A stretch of 64,000 nucleotides of DNA from Pseudomonas resinovorans NBRC 106553 (lineage in GTDB: Bacteria; Pseudomonadota; Gammaproteobacteria; Pseudomonadales; Pseudomonadaceae), in NCBI RefSeq assembly GCF_000412695.1, contig NC_021499.1:3410001-3474000 (forward strand), given 5' to 3'. Each line of letters opens with the position of its first letter. The first letter of the stretch is position 1. The position numbers and the translations under genes are program-made. Below the pieces are notes generated by a model, which saw nothing but the letters and a program-made list of their open reading frames with translations, ran no database searches and was not told where the DNA came from. Shown here piece after piece: positions 1 through 8,754 of the stretch.

Positions 1-685
1 CGTCGTCGTCCAGCAGCGCACGCTCGGGCGCCACGCGCTTGAGGATGGCGCGGGCCTGTTCGGTGCGACCCTGGCGCAGCAGGAAGCCAACCGATTCGGG
101 CAGGTACCAGAGGATCAGCGGCAGCAGCAGGAGCGGCAGGATGGCGGCGAAGAACATGGCCTCCCAGCCAAAGCGCGGGAGCATGTAGATGCCGACGCCG
201 GCCGACAGCATGCCGCCCAGGGAGTAGCCGCTGAACATGATGGCCACCAGGGTGCTGCGCAGTTTCTTCGGCGCGTATTCGTTCATCAGCGCCACGACGT
301 TGGGCATCAACCCGCCGATGCCCAGGCCCGCCATGAAGCGGCAGACGCCGAACTCGGTGGGGTTGCTGGCAAAGCCGTTGAGCACGGTGAAGCCGGAGAA
401 CAGCACGAAGCAGATGGCGATGCCCTTCTTGCGGCCGATCTTGTCGGCCAGGGGGCCGAAGAACAGCGCGCCGAACATCATCCCGAACAGCGCGTAGCTG
501 CCCAGGGCACCGGCTTCCAGCGGGGTCAGGCCCCATTCCTTCATGAGTACGGGCAGGACCACGCCGTAGATGAACAGGTCATAGCCGTCGAAGATGAGCA
601 GGAGTGCGCACCAGCACATCACCATCCAGTGGAAGGGCGTGAAGCGCGCGTTGTCGATGATCTCGTGTACGTCGAGTTTTCGCAT
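1..685 (-). CDS. benK: benzoate MFS transporter BenK (C-terminus cut by window edge)
   Basis: Proton-driven uptake of benzoate across the inner membrane, major facilitator superfamily. The 228 visible residues start MRKLDVHEIID and contain the first half of a 12-helix permease. The aromatic-acid symporter signature (FDGYDLFIYG) lies in helix 1 and the loop 2-3 motif (GPLADKIGRKKG) follows. The N-terminus is typical of BenK rather than PcaK. It is the last visible gene of the ben cluster, separated from benD by 179 bases holding a repeat, so it may be cotranscribed with benABCD or have its own promoter. The rest of the gene lies beyond position 1. Confidence 0.88.
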   Translation of the reverse strand, partial: MRKLDVHEIIDNARFTPFHWMVMCWCALLLIFDGYDLFIYGVVLPVLMKEWGLTPLEAGALGSYALFGMMFGALFFGPLADKIGRKKGIAICFVLFSGFTVLNGFASNPTEFGVCRFMAGLGIGGLMPNVVALMNEYAPKKLRSTLVAIMFSGYSLGGMLSAGVGIYMLPRFGWEAMFFAAILPLLLLPLILWYLPESVGFLLRQGRTEQARAILKRVAPERALLDDD

Positions 686-770
686 GGCATGGGTCTCTTT
701 TTGTTTTTGTTTAGAAACCGCAGGACGGGCGCGTGACGGTGCTCGTCCAGTCGTTTTTTGCTGTCGACCT

Positions 771-848
771 GATGGGCATCGCTTCGCTCAACCCATCCTA
801 CAAACGCACCGGGGAGCCGTAGGATGGGTTGAGCCTGCGATACCCATC
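771..848. repeat. intergenic inverted repeat, GTAGGATGGGT family
   Basis: A block reading GATGGGCATCGC...CATCCTAC, then its inverse GTAGGATGGGTTGAG...CGATACCCATC, lies between benK and benD. The same element recurs at 13998, 18873, 27418, 35307, 40577 and 52478. It has the look of a dispersed extragenic palindrome and can fold into a long stem. Confidence 0.8.
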
Positions 849-864
849 ACCGCAGAGTCGATCT

Positions 865-1635
865 TCAACCCAGGTCGCCACCGCCTACCGGCAGGGTCAC
901 GCCGGTGATGTAGGAAGCGTCGTCGGAGGCCAGGAAGAGGATGGCGCCCACTTGTTCGTCGATGGTTCCGTAGCGCTTCATCAGGCTGCTATCGATGGTC
1001 TGGTCGACGATCTGCTGGTACCAGCCCTTCTCCGCTTCGCTCTGTTCGGCTGCGTTACGCGGGATGCGCCGTGGCGGGGCTTCGGTGCCGCCCGGTGCGG
1101 TGGCGTTGACGCGGATGCCACGCTCGGCGTTCTCGAAGGCCAGGCACGCGGTCAGGGCGTTGACCCCCCCCTTGGCCGCGCCGTAGGGCACGCGGTTGAG
1201 ACTGCGGGTGGCGATGGAGGACACGTTGACGATGGCGCCGGCGCCCTGCGCCAGCATGTGCGGCAGCGCGGCGTGGCAGCACCAGAGGGTGGGGAACAGC
1301 GAGCGACGCACTTCGGCCTCGATTTCGTGCTCCTGGTAATGCTCGTAGGGCTTGGCCCAGATGGTCCCGCCCACATTGTTGATGAGGATGTCCAACCGGC
1401 CGAAGCGCTCCACCGCGGCGTCGGCCACACGGTGGCATTCGGCGAACTGTTCGAGGTCGGCGGTCTGGGCCAGCAGCGCGCCGCCGAACTGCTCCTGCAG
1501 CTCGAAGACCAGCTCGGAACGGTCCACGGCGACGACCTGCGCGCCCTCCTCCACCAGCCGCTCGACCACCCGGCGGCCGATACCCTGGGCGGCGCCGGTG
1601 ACCAGCGCGACCTTGTCCTGGAATCTCTTGTTCAT
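865..1635 (-). CDS. benD: 1,6-dihydroxycyclohexa-2,4-diene-1-carboxylate dehydrogenase BenD
   Basis: NAD-dependent short-chain dehydrogenase that oxidises and decarboxylates the cis-diol made by BenABC to catechol in the cytoplasm. The 256-residue protein starts MNKRFQDKVALVTG. It has the Rossmann glycine motif GAAQGIG (14-20), NNVGG at 86-90, and the SDR active site Ser140, Tyr151, Lys155 (YGAAK). The ATG at 1635 was chosen because this is the usual N-terminus; an open frame extends 30 codons further upstream but runs through a repeat. The gene follows benC after 184 bases that contain an inverted repeat, an unusual interruption inside a catabolic operon. Confidence 0.93.
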   Translation of the reverse strand: MNKRFQDKVALVTGAAQGIGRRVVERLVEEGAQVVAVDRSELVFELQEQFGGALLAQTADLEQFAECHRVADAAVERFGRLDILINNVGGTIWAKPYEHYQEHEIEAEVRRSLFPTLWCCHAALPHMLAQGAGAIVNVSSIATRSLNRVPYGAAKGGVNALTACLAFENAERGIRVNATAPGGTEAPPRRIPRNAAEQSEAEKGWYQQIVDQTIDSSLMKRYGTIDEQVGAILFLASDDASYITGVTLPVGGGDLG

Positions 1636-1655
1636 GGCAATACACCCCAAAGTTC

Positions 1656-1715
1656 GTAGCCCGGATGCAATCCGGGAGCTACAGGCACCTTTTCCCCGGA
1701 TTTCATCCGGGCTAC
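1656..1715. repeat. inverted repeat between benC and benD
   Basis: GTAGCCCGGATGCAATCCGGG is followed by CCCGGATTTCATCCGGGCTAC, giving near-perfect arms around a short loop. A second, different repeat (GTTGGGC...GCCAACCTACG type) fills about 1737-1806. Together they occupy the benC-benD gap and could act as an RNA processing or stabilising structure. Confidence 0.75.
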
Positions 1716-1819
1716 GGCTAGGCAATGGCGATTCGCAGGTTGGGCCGAGCTACGCGAGGCCCAACGATCCAGGCGTTGGGCTTCGCTGCGCTCTGCGCCA
1801 ACCTACGTCCGCAGTACCG

Positions 1820-2833
1820 TCAGGCGGCGCTGGCGGCGAACTTCTCGTAATAGAAGTTGGCCGGCTGGATGCCCTGCTCGCGGATGAACTGGCTGACCGC
1901 CTCCACCATGGGCGGCGGGCCGCACAGGTAGACGTCCACGTCGCCGTCGTTGAGGTGCTTGGGCTCGATGTGCTGGGTCACGTAGCCCTTCTGCGGGTAG
2001 CTGCTGTCCGGGTTGGCCACGCAGGCGCTGTAGGTGAAGTTGGGGATGCGCGCGGCGAAGTCCTGCAGACGGTCCATCTCCACCAGATCGAAGTCGTTGG
2101 TCACGCCGTAGATCAGGTGCAGCGGGTGCTCGCTACCGTCCTGGGCGATCTTCTCCAGCATCGCGGTGAAGGGTGCCAGCCCCGTGCCACCGGCCAGCAG
2201 CAACAGCGGCCGGCGGATGTCGCGCAGGTAGAAGCTGCCCAGGGGGCCGGCCAGGGACATGCTGTCGCCGGCCTTGGCCAGGCTGGTGAGGAAGCTGCTC
2301 ATCAGGCCGCCCGGCACGTTGCGGATCAGGAAGCTGACCTGGCCGTCCTTCTGCAGCGAGCTGAAGGAGTAGGCACGGGTCTGGTCGCTGCCCGGCACGG
2401 TGAGGTTGACGTACTGGCCCGGCAGGAAGGCCAGCTTGCTCAGGGACTCGCCCTGGATGGACAGCGAGATGGTGCTGTCGGACAGCTGGCGGACGTCGCT
2501 GATGCAGGCCTCGAAGCTCGCCTGCGCGGTCTTGCAGACGTCGGAAGACGCCGGCACCCGTACCACGCAGTCGCTCTCGGCGCGCATCTGGCAGGTGAGC
2601 ACGTAGCCTTGCGCGGCTTCGTCTTCGCTCAGGGCGTCTTCGATGTATTCCTGGCCCAGGTCGTAGCGACCGGCCTCGGCGAAGCACTTGCAGGTGCCGC
2701 AGGCGCCGTCGCGGCAGTCCAGCGGGATGTTGATGCCCTGGCGATAGGCCGCGTCGGCGACGGTTTCGCTGGGGGTGGCGTCAATGAAACGGGTGACGCC
2801 GTCTTCGAAAGTCAGTGCAATTTTATGGGACAT
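1820..2833 (-). CDS. benC: benzoate 1,2-dioxygenase electron-transfer component BenC
   Basis: Passes electrons from NADH through FAD and a 2Fe-2S centre to the BenAB oxygenase. The 337-residue protein has an N-terminal plant-type ferredoxin domain with cluster ligands Cys40, Cys45, Cys48 and Cys81. A ferredoxin-NADP reductase-like domain follows, with the flavin motif RAYSFSS and the nucleotide motif GGTGLAPF. A GTG three codons upstream (2842) is in frame, but the ATG at 2833 has a GGTGAG ribosome site at the right distance. benB ends 10 bases upstream, so the two are cotranscribed. Confidence 0.94.
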   Translation of the reverse strand: MSHKIALTFEDGVTRFIDATPSETVADAAYRQGINIPLDCRDGACGTCKCFAEAGRYDLGQEYIEDALSEDEAAQGYVLTCQMRAESDCVVRVPASSDVCKTAQASFEACISDVRQLSDSTISLSIQGESLSKLAFLPGQYVNLTVPGSDQTRAYSFSSLQKDGQVSFLIRNVPGGLMSSFLTSLAKAGDSMSLAGPLGSFYLRDIRRPLLLLAGGTGLAPFTAMLEKIAQDGSEHPLHLIYGVTNDFDLVEMDRLQDFAARIPNFTYSACVANPDSSYPQKGYVTQHIEPKHLNDGDVDVYLCGPPPMVEAVSQFIREQGIQPANFYYEKFAASAA

Positions 2834-2843
2834 GGCGCTCACC

Positions 2844-3332
2844 CTAGATGTGATAGATATCGATCACTTGCCGCACGTAGTCATTCTTCAGGACCACCTT
2901 CTTCTCCTTGATCAGCGGGCTCTCGCCACGCACGTCGAGGGTGTAGAAGCTGGTGCCGAAGTAGCTGTCCACGGTCTTGTAGCGGAAGCTCAGGGTGTGC
3001 CAGTTGAAGCGCACCTTGCACAGGCCGTCGGCCACTTCGAGAAGCTCGAGGTTGCTGATGTTGTGCGAGGTACGGGTGTCCGGCATGGTCGCGCTGGAAC
3101 GGTCGGTCTTGATGCGGAAGACACGGTCTTCGAGGCCACCACGGTTGCCGTACCAGATCAGCGAGATTTCGGTCTGCGGGTCTTCGGTCAGCTCGTCGCG
3201 GTCGTCCCAGGACGGCATCCAGAAGGTGGCGTCGCTGGCGTACAGCTCCAGCCAGTTGTCCCAGTCCTTGTCGTCCAGGTAGCGCGCTTCGCGGTAGAGG
3301 AAGTCGCGCACGGCCTCATAAGAGATGCTCAT
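2844..3332 (-). CDS. benB: benzoate 1,2-dioxygenase small (beta) subunit BenB
   Basis: Structural beta subunit of the alpha3-beta3 Rieske oxygenase that dihydroxylates benzoate. It is 162 residues, starts [20 protein letters not shown] and is the usual length for the family (scytalone-dehydratase-like fold without catalytic residues of its own). The start ATG overlaps the benA stop codon as ATGA, indicating translational coupling and stoichiometric synthesis. Longer open reading upstream in this frame lies inside benA and is ignored. Confidence 0.94.
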   Translation of the reverse strand: MSISYEAVRDFLYREARYLDDKDWDNWLELYASDATFWMPSWDDRDELTEDPQTEISLIWYGNRGGLEDRVFRIKTDRSSATMPDTRTSHNISNLELLEVADGLCKVRFNWHTLSFRYKTVDSYFGTSFYTLDVRGESPLIKEKKVVLKNDYVRQVIDIYHI

Positions 3333-4687
3333 TGCACGGCCTCCACGGGGATCAGTTGCTGCTCGGCGGCGGCCGCCTTGAGCATGGTTTCCTGCCAGTA
3401 CTTGTGCTGCAGCACGAACAGGCCTTCGTCCTCGGTGCGCACGCCGGACAGCAGCGGGTGCAATTCGATTTCCTTGGCCGCCTCGTCGGCGCCTTCCACC
3501 CAGTGGGCGGCGCCACGGGACATGTCGTTCCAGCCACGGCTGCCCGCGTAACCCAGCTGGCAGGAGCGGAACTCTTCCAGGTCGTCCGGGGTGGCCATGC
3601 CGCTGACGTTGAAGAAGTCTTCGTACTGGCGGATGCGTTTGCTGCGGGCTTCCGCGCTTTCGCCTTTGGGAGCGATGCAGTAGATGGTGATTTCCGTCTG
3701 GTTGACAGAGATCGGCCGGGCGATGCGGATCTGCGAGCTGAACTGGTCCATCAGGTACACGTTCGGGTACAGGCAGAGGTTGCGCGAGTTCTCGATCATC
3801 CAGTCGGCGCGAGCCTTGCCGAAGTCCTGGGCGAGCTCGTCGCGGCGCTCGTAGAGGGGGCGATCCTCGGGGTTGGCCCAACGGGTCCAGAGCAGCAGGT
3901 GACCGTGATCGAAGGAGTAGAAGCCACCGCCGTTCTTGGCCCAGGCGCCGGCACTCATGGTCTTGATCTCTTCACCCGCCTCGCGCTGCTTGCGCTGGTT
4001 CTGGGTGGCGGCGTAGTTCCAGTGCACGGAGCTCACGTGGTAGCCGTCGGCGCCGTTCTCGGCGGTCAGCTTCCAGTTGCCTTCGTAGATGTAGCTGGAG
4101 GAGCCGCGCAGGACTTCCAGGCCCTCGGGGGACTGGTCGACGATCATGTCGATGATCTTGGCGGACTCGCCCAGGTGCTCGACCAGGGGCTTCACATCGG
4201 CGTTCAGGCTGCCGAAGAGGAAACCGCGATAGGACTCGAAACGGGCAACGCGGGTCAGGTCGTGGGAGCCTTCGCAGTTGAAGCTGGAGGGATAGCCGGC
4301 CTCGGCCGGGTCCTTGACCTTCAGCAGCTTGCCGGAGTTGTTGAACGTCCAGCCGTGGAAGGGGCAGGTATAAGAGGACTTGTTACCGCTCTTGTGCCGG
4401 CACAGCTGGGCACCGCGGTGGCTGCAGGCATTGAGGAAGGCGTTGAGCTGGCCATCCTTGTTGCGCGCGATGAAGATCGGCTGGCGACCCATGTTGAGGG
4501 TGAGGTAGTCGTTCTTCTCGGGAATCTGGCTCTCGTGGGCGAGATAGATCCAGTTGCCTTCGAAGATGTGCTTCATCTCCAGCTCGAACAGGCGAGGGTC
4601 GGTGAACATCTCACGCTTGCAGCGGTAGATGCCCTTCTCGTGGTCGTCTTCAAGCAGCGAATTCAGGTAGTCGAATCCCAGGGACAT
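3329..4687 (-). CDS. benA: benzoate 1,2-dioxygenase large (alpha) subunit BenA
   Basis: Catalytic subunit that adds O2 to benzoate, giving the 1,2-cis-diol. The 452-residue protein carries the Rieske motif CSHRG (Cys88, His90) and CPFHGW (Cys108, His111), and the mononuclear iron ligands His218 and His223 (DGYHVSSVH). The third ligand is probably Asp369 or Asp370 in TPDDLEEF, by alignment with naphthalene dioxygenase. The ATG at 4687 has GGAGG nine bases upstream. It is the first gene of the operon, directly downstream of two BenR binding sites. Confidence 0.96.
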   Translation of the reverse strand: MSLGFDYLNSLLEDDHEKGIYRCKREMFTDPRLFELEMKHIFEGNWIYLAHESQIPEKNDYLTLNMGRQPIFIARNKDGQLNAFLNACSHRGAQLCRHKSGNKSSYTCPFHGWTFNNSGKLLKVKDPAEAGYPSSFNCEGSHDLTRVARFESYRGFLFGSLNADVKPLVEHLGESAKIIDMIVDQSPEGLEVLRGSSSYIYEGNWKLTAENGADGYHVSSVHWNYAATQNQRKQREAGEEIKTMSAGAWAKNGGGFYSFDHGHLLLWTRWANPEDRPLYERRDELAQDFGKARADWMIENSRNLCLYPNVYLMDQFSSQIRIARPISVNQTEITIYCIAPKGESAEARSKRIRQYEDFFNVSGMATPDDLEEFRSCQLGYAGSRGWNDMSRGAAHWVEGADEAAKEIELHPLLSGVRTEDEGLFVLQHKYWQETMLKAAAAEQQLIPVEAVQ

Positions 4688-4716
4688 GGCCAGGGCCTCC
4701 GTTGTTTTTGTTCAGG

Positions 4717-4786
4717 CCAGGTCAGATTAGGGATGGGGAGAAGGCGGCAATATCCGCTTTGTGCAGATCGCTATCCGTTTTGTGCA
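4717..4786 (-). promoter_or_regulatory. ben operon promoter with two BenR/XylS-type sites
   Basis: Read on the minus strand, TGCACAAAACGGATA (4786-4772) and TGCACAAAGCGGATA (4765-4751) both match the XylS/BenR consensus TGCA-N6-GGNTA. They are direct repeats exactly 21 bp apart. A plausible -10, TAATCT, sits at 4729-4724. With a 17 bp spacer the -35 hexamer would be 4752-4747, so the proximal site overlaps it by two bases, as described for the Pm promoter. The expected start of transcription is near 4717. Confidence 0.85.
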
Positions 4787-4834
4787 GGGCGGTGGTGGTT
4801 GTAGCGAGGAGGTGTTACAGGGGGCTGCCTGGTG

Positions 4835-4924
4835 GGGGCGAATTCATTCGCCAAGCAGAGCGCAGCTCTGCCCCAGGGAATCACAGGGGGCGGCGTTGCC
4901 GCCCTTGGCGAATGAATTCGCCCC
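4835..4924. repeat. long inverted repeat between benR and the ben promoter
   Basis: GGGGCGAATTCATTCGCCAAG at 4835-4855 is perfectly inverted at 4904-4924, enclosing a 48-base loop with a smaller GGGCGGC/GCCGCCC stem. The GCGAATTCATTCGC core recurs at 60831, so this is a dispersed extragenic element. It sits just downstream of benR and could end benR transcription before it reaches the ben promoter. Confidence 0.8.
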
Positions 4925-4946
4925 TACAGGAAGCTCGGTGGACGCG

Positions 4947-5906
4947 TTACAGGCTGCGACGCTTCAGCGTATCGGACGGCAGTTCGCCGAACAGGCTCTT
5001 GTAGCTCTCGGAGAAGCGGCCCAGGTGGAGGAAGCCGTAGTCCAGGGCCAGCTCGGTGACGCTGCGGACATTGCAGCTGGGGTCGGCCAGGGCCGCGCGG
5101 ATGCGCTCCAGCTTCTTCTGGCGGATGTAGTGCTTCGGCGTGGTGCCCAGGTGACGCTCGAACAGCCCATAGAGGGAACGCAGGCTCATACTGGCCTGGC
5201 GGGCGAGGAACTCACCGCTGATATCCTGCTTCAGGTTGTGCTCGATGTAGGCCAGGATCCGCTCGAAGGAGGCTTCCTGGCAGCCCAGGCTCTCGCGGCT
5301 GACGTTGGTCTTCATCAGGCTGAGCATCTTGCTCGCGACTATCTGCGCGTAGTGCTCCTGCACCCGTGGCAGCGCATCGGTCGCCTCGGCCTCCTGGCAG
5401 ACCATGGCCAGCAGGTTGACGAAGCCTTCCAGCTCGTCGAGCCGGTAGTTGTTCTGCACGAAGCGCACGCCGGGGCTGGGGCGCTGCCAGCGCTGTTCGT
5501 CGCAGATGGATTCCATCAGGGTGGTGGGCATCTTCAGGATGAACTTCTCGCAGTCATCCGAGTAGGTCAGGTCCACCGGGTCGTCGGGGTTGATCAGCAG
5601 CAGCTCGCCCGGCGCCAGGTAGTGTTCCTGCTTGTGGCCGCGCCAGAGGCAATGGCCGCTGATAAGAATCTGCAGGTGGTAGATGGTTTCGAGGGCCGGC
5701 GAGGTGACGCGCACGGCACCGCCGTAGCTGATGCGGCAGAGGTCGAGGTTGGCGAACTTGCGATGGTTGAGGCTGGCTTCCGGATGGCCGGCCGCGGGCA
5801 GTCGGATGCAATGCGAACCCACATGCTGGTTCACATATCCGGACACGGCATAGGGGTCCGCACGCTCGAACACCCTACTGCGTTCACTCAGCAGGCGACT
5901 ATCCAT
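4947..5906 (-). CDS. benR: AraC/XylS-family activator BenR
   Basis: Benzoate-responsive activator of the ben operon. The 319-residue protein has an N-terminal effector and dimerisation region (about 1-200) and a C-terminal double helix-turn-helix (about 215-315). The C-terminal motif includes ERHLGTTPKHYIRQKKLERIR and ALDYGFLHLGRFSESYK. It lies directly upstream of benA in the same orientation, with its predicted binding sites in the gap between them. Sequence and position agree with BenR; the paralogues XylS and AntR are less likely here because there are no xyl or ant genes. Confidence 0.92.
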   Translation of the reverse strand: MDSRLLSERSRVFERADPYAVSGYVNQHVGSHCIRLPAAGHPEASLNHRKFANLDLCRISYGGAVRVTSPALETIYHLQILISGHCLWRGHKQEHYLAPGELLLINPDDPVDLTYSDDCEKFILKMPTTLMESICDEQRWQRPSPGVRFVQNNYRLDELEGFVNLLAMVCQEAEATDALPRVQEHYAQIVASKMLSLMKTNVSRESLGCQEASFERILAYIEHNLKQDISGEFLARQASMSLRSLYGLFERHLGTTPKHYIRQKKLERIRAALADPSCNVRSVTELALDYGFLHLGRFSESYKSLFGELPSDTLKRRSL

Positions 5907-5944
5907 GGCTCAGGCACTCTCTAGTTGTTGTAAGTCGCGGACGT

Positions 5945-5960
5945 CTTGCCTGTAGGCAAG
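5945..5960. other. 7-2-7 palindrome between benR and pcaK
   Basis: CTTGCCT GT AGGCAAG is a perfect 7-bp inverted repeat about 40 bases upstream of the benR start and 90 bases downstream of pcaK. It lacks a U-tract on either strand, so it may be a weak pcaK terminator or an operator for benR. Confidence 0.35.
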
Positions 5961-6048
5961 CGCCCGCGATCTGTATTACCGCGATTCTATGTGAGCCTTT
6001 TCTCCCGTGCCTTGGGCGGAGATAAACGGTTACGAATGAATGACCGCC

Positions 6049-7398
6049 TCAGGTGGCGTCAGCGTGGCTGACCAGCCCCTTGATAATCACCGCCGTGGTG
6101 GCGATGGCGGCAGGCACCACCAGCGCCGTCAGCACTTGCTCGAAATTCCAGCCAAGACCCAGCAGGGTCGCGCCGATCCAGGCACCCAGGATAGCCCCGA
6201 AGCGGCCGATGCCGAGCATCCAGGACACGCCGGTGGCGCGGCCCTGGGTCGGGTAGAAGCGCGCCGCCAGGGACGGCATGGCCGATTGCGCGCCGTTGAC
6301 GCACATGCCGGCCAGCAGCACCAGGGTCGCCAGCAGGGTCACCTCGCCCAGGCTCTGGCCCACGCAATAGGCGAAGACGCCAGCCATCAGGTAGAAGATG
6401 CCGATCACCTTGTGCGGGTTGAAGCGGTCCATGGCCCAGCCCGCGCCCACGGCGCTGAGCACCCCGCCGAACTGGAACAACGCGCCGATGAAGGCGGCCT
6501 GCTCCATGCTGGCGCCGCTGTCGCGCATCAGGGTGGGCAGCCAGCTGGTGAGCAGGTAGACGATCACCAGGCCCATGAAATAGGTCAGCCAAAGCAACAA
6601 GGTGCCGGCGCTGTAGGTGCCGGAGAAGATCACCTTGAACACGTTTCGGCTCTGCACGGTCTTCTGTTCCGGCACGCTGAAGCCGCTGGCCGCCGCGACT
6701 TCGCCGGGGGCGATGGGCGCCAGGGTCTTGCGTACCTTGTCGTCTCCCTTGCCGCGCACAACCAGGAAGCGTGCCGACTCCGGCAGCCACACCAGCAGCA
6801 CCACGGCCAGCACCAGGGGCAGGATGCCGCCGAGCAGCAGCAGGCTGTGCCAGCCATAGGCGGGGATCATCTTCGCGGAGACGAAGCCACCGGAGGCCAT
6901 GCCCAGGTTGAAGCCGCAGAACATGCTGGTGACCAGCAGCGACTTGAGGCGCTCCGGGGTGTATTCGGACAGCAGCGTGGTGGCGTTGGGCATCGCGGCG
7001 CCCAGGCCAAGGCCGGTGAGCAGGCGCAGGGCGAGCAGCTGGTCGATGTTGCTGCTGAAGGCCGACAGCAGGCTGAACAAGCCGAACAGGAACACCGCCG
7101 TCACCAGCACGATCTTGCGCCCGAAACGGTCGGCCAGCGGGCCGGAGCCGAGGGCGCCGAACACCATGCCGATCAGCGCGGCGCTCATCACCGGGCCGAG
7201 GCTGGCGCGATCGATACCCCAGTCCTGGGTCAGCGCCGGGGCGATGAAGCCCATGGCCGCGGTATCCAGGCCGTCGAGGAAGACGATGAGGAAGCACAGC
7301 AGCACGATGCGCCACTGGTAGGTCGAAAGCGGTTGCTTGTTGATGAAGGATTGAACATCGAGGCTGCCCGTGGCGGGCAGATGGGCTGGGCTGGTCAT
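6049..7398 (-). CDS. pcaK: 4-hydroxybenzoate/protocatechuate MFS transporter PcaK
   Basis: Proton symporter and chemoreceptor-associated permease for 4-hydroxybenzoate and protocatechuate. The 449-residue protein has twelve predicted membrane helices, the aromatic-acid symporter motif FLDGLDTAAMGF in helix 1 and GPLADRFGRK in loop 2-3. It is downstream of pcaR on the same strand with a 270-base gap that holds a PcaR-like box. This suggests its own regulated promoter rather than read-through. BenK at the left edge is a diverged paralogue with a different N-terminus. Confidence 0.88.
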   Translation of the reverse strand: MTSPAHLPATGSLDVQSFINKQPLSTYQWRIVLLCFLIVFLDGLDTAAMGFIAPALTQDWGIDRASLGPVMSAALIGMVFGALGSGPLADRFGRKIVLVTAVFLFGLFSLLSAFSSNIDQLLALRLLTGLGLGAAMPNATTLLSEYTPERLKSLLVTSMFCGFNLGMASGGFVSAKMIPAYGWHSLLLLGGILPLVLAVVLLVWLPESARFLVVRGKGDDKVRKTLAPIAPGEVAAASGFSVPEQKTVQSRNVFKVIFSGTYSAGTLLLWLTYFMGLVIVYLLTSWLPTLMRDSGASMEQAAFIGALFQFGGVLSAVGAGWAMDRFNPHKVIGIFYLMAGVFAYCVGQSLGEVTLLATLVLLAGMCVNGAQSAMPSLAARFYPTQGRATGVSWMLGIGRFGAILGAWIGATLLGLGWNFEQVLTALVVPAAIATTAVIIKGLVSHADAT

Positions 7399-7600
7399 GC
7401 AAAGTTATTCCTGCGATTGGCCCTCCTCCGATTGTGGGCCGTTCTATGCGGCCTCTTGCGGGGAGAACTCGGGCTGGACAGGAATGAGAGCTTGCCCGGC
7501 CTGACAGGCTGAGGCCGGTGCTGACTCTCATTGTTTTTATTGGCCGCGCTGGCTGGTAGCGCGGCTGTGCAGACCTTACGAAGAGTCCGAGGGCCAATCA

Positions 7601-7615
7601 ATTCGATAATCGGCA
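7601..7615. promoter_or_regulatory. PcaR-like box upstream of pcaK
   Basis: ATTCGATAATCGGCA matches the reported Pseudomonas PcaR box (GTTCGATAATCGCAC) at most positions. It lies between pcaR and pcaK, about 200 bases upstream of the pcaK start, and shares the core TTCGATAATCG with the operator in front of pcaR at 8569-8580. Confidence 0.6.
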
Positions 7616-7668
7616 AAGCGTTCGGATACCGAACACGTTCGCGAACACCGCCGACAAGGAACCGGGAA

Positions 7669-8511
7669 TCAGTGGAACAACCGCGTGCTCAGTTCCTTGC
7701 TCGCTTCCAGCAGCGCCGGCAGGAAGCGGGTTTCCAGTTCCTGGCGGCTGACCCGGCCGACGTGGGTGCCCACGTTCAGCGCGGCCAGTACCTGGCCGGC
7801 AGAATCGCGCACCGGCACGGCCACCGAGCGCAGGCCCATTTCCAGTTCCTGGTCGATGATCACCCAGCCCTGGCGACGGATTTCCGCGATGCTGGCGCGC
7901 AGGCCATCCACCGTGTGCACCGTGCGGCTGGTCTTGATCTGCAGGTCGGCGTGTTCGAGGTAGTCGTCAAGCGCCGCGTCATCCAGCGCCGCCAGGAGGA
8001 TGCGGCCCATGGAGGTGCAGTAGGCCGGCAAGCGGCTGCCGACGCTGAGGTCCACCGAGATCAGGCGGTTGGGCGTGGCCGAACGGGCGAGGTAGAGGAT
8101 CTCGTCGCCTTCCAGGGTGGCCATGGAGCAGGCCTCGTGGAGCTGGTCGCTCAAGCGGTCGAGGATCGGCTGGGCGGTGACCGCCAGCGGCGTCGAGGAC
8201 AGGTAGGCATGCCCCAGGGTCAGTACCTTGGGCAGCAGCGAATAGGTGCGCCCGTCGGTGGTCACGTAACCGAGCTTCATCAGGGTGTGCAGGCAGCGGC
8301 GCACGGCGGCGCGGGGAATCTCCGTGCGGTGGCTGATCTGGGCGATGGTCAGGTGGCGCTTGCGCTCCTGGAACGCATGGATCACCGCCAGGCCACGGGC
8401 CAGGGAGGTCATGAAGTTCGGATCGCCGGTGAAGGCTTCGATGCGTTTGGCCGGCGAAGCGATGATCGGCGGCGCCAGGGGCTGCAGGGGAACACGCAGT
8501 TCTTCGGTCAT
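7669..8511 (-). CDS. pcaR: IclR-family regulator of the beta-ketoadipate pathway PcaR
   Basis: Beta-ketoadipate-responsive activator of pca genes. The 280-residue protein has an IclR winged helix (about 33-95) and an IclR effector domain (about 110-275). The winged-helix motif is SLARGLAVIHAFQERKRHLTIAQIS; the effector-domain motif is SVDLSVGSRLPAYCTSMGR. The ATG at 8511 gives the usual MTEELR start; an in-frame extension upstream runs across the operator and is unlikely. A perfect inverted repeat with a PcaR-box half site lies 42-69 bases upstream, so the gene is probably autoregulated. Confidence 0.92.
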   Translation of the reverse strand: MTEELRVPLQPLAPPIIASPAKRIEAFTGDPNFMTSLARGLAVIHAFQERKRHLTIAQISHRTEIPRAAVRRCLHTLMKLGYVTTDGRTYSLLPKVLTLGHAYLSSTPLAVTAQPILDRLSDQLHEACSMATLEGDEILYLARSATPNRLISVDLSVGSRLPAYCTSMGRILLAALDDAALDDYLEHADLQIKTSRTVHTVDGLRASIAEIRRQGWVIIDQELEMGLRSVAVPVRDSAGQVLAALNVGTHVGRVSRQELETRFLPALLEASKELSTRLFH

Positions 8512-8552
8512 TCTTGTTGTCCTTGGGGGATCGCGGTCACGGCAAGTTCGGC

Positions 8553-8580
8553 CGATTATCGAACCAAAGTTCGATAATCG
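8553..8580. promoter_or_regulatory. PcaR operator: perfect 12-4-12 inverted repeat
   Basis: CGATTATCGAAC, spacer CAAA, GTTCGATAATCG. The right half continues as GTTCGATAATCGCAA, one base off the published PcaR box. Position just upstream of pcaR indicates autoregulation. The strictly palindromic arrangement is what an IclR dimer pair would read. Confidence 0.8.
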
Positions 8581-8754
8581 CAATTGACCCTGAGGGCTTC
8601 CGATCTTACTTTGCGCCCCGCCAACCGGCGCCCCGGTTTGATCAGGTACCTCGGCGCCCGGCAACGGCCTCGCTCAAGAGGCGCGGCCGCACTCCCCCAC
8701 GCAGACGCCATCACCCCGGCGCGCTACCCGCGCGTTCGGGGCTGGCTTTCCCCT

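Noticed and set aside
1352..2911. 519-codon plus-strand frame opposite benC and benD
   Set aside because: It spans two real genes and an intergenic repeat on the other strand and has no recognisable domain.
3332..5924. Long plus-strand open frames opposite benA and benR
   Set aside because: Antisense to benA and benR, which have all catalytic and DNA-binding motifs.
5945..5960. Palindrome after pcaK considered as a strong intrinsic terminator
   Set aside because: There is no U-tract on either strand and it lies about 90 bases from the pcaK stop, so it was kept only as an unassigned palindrome.
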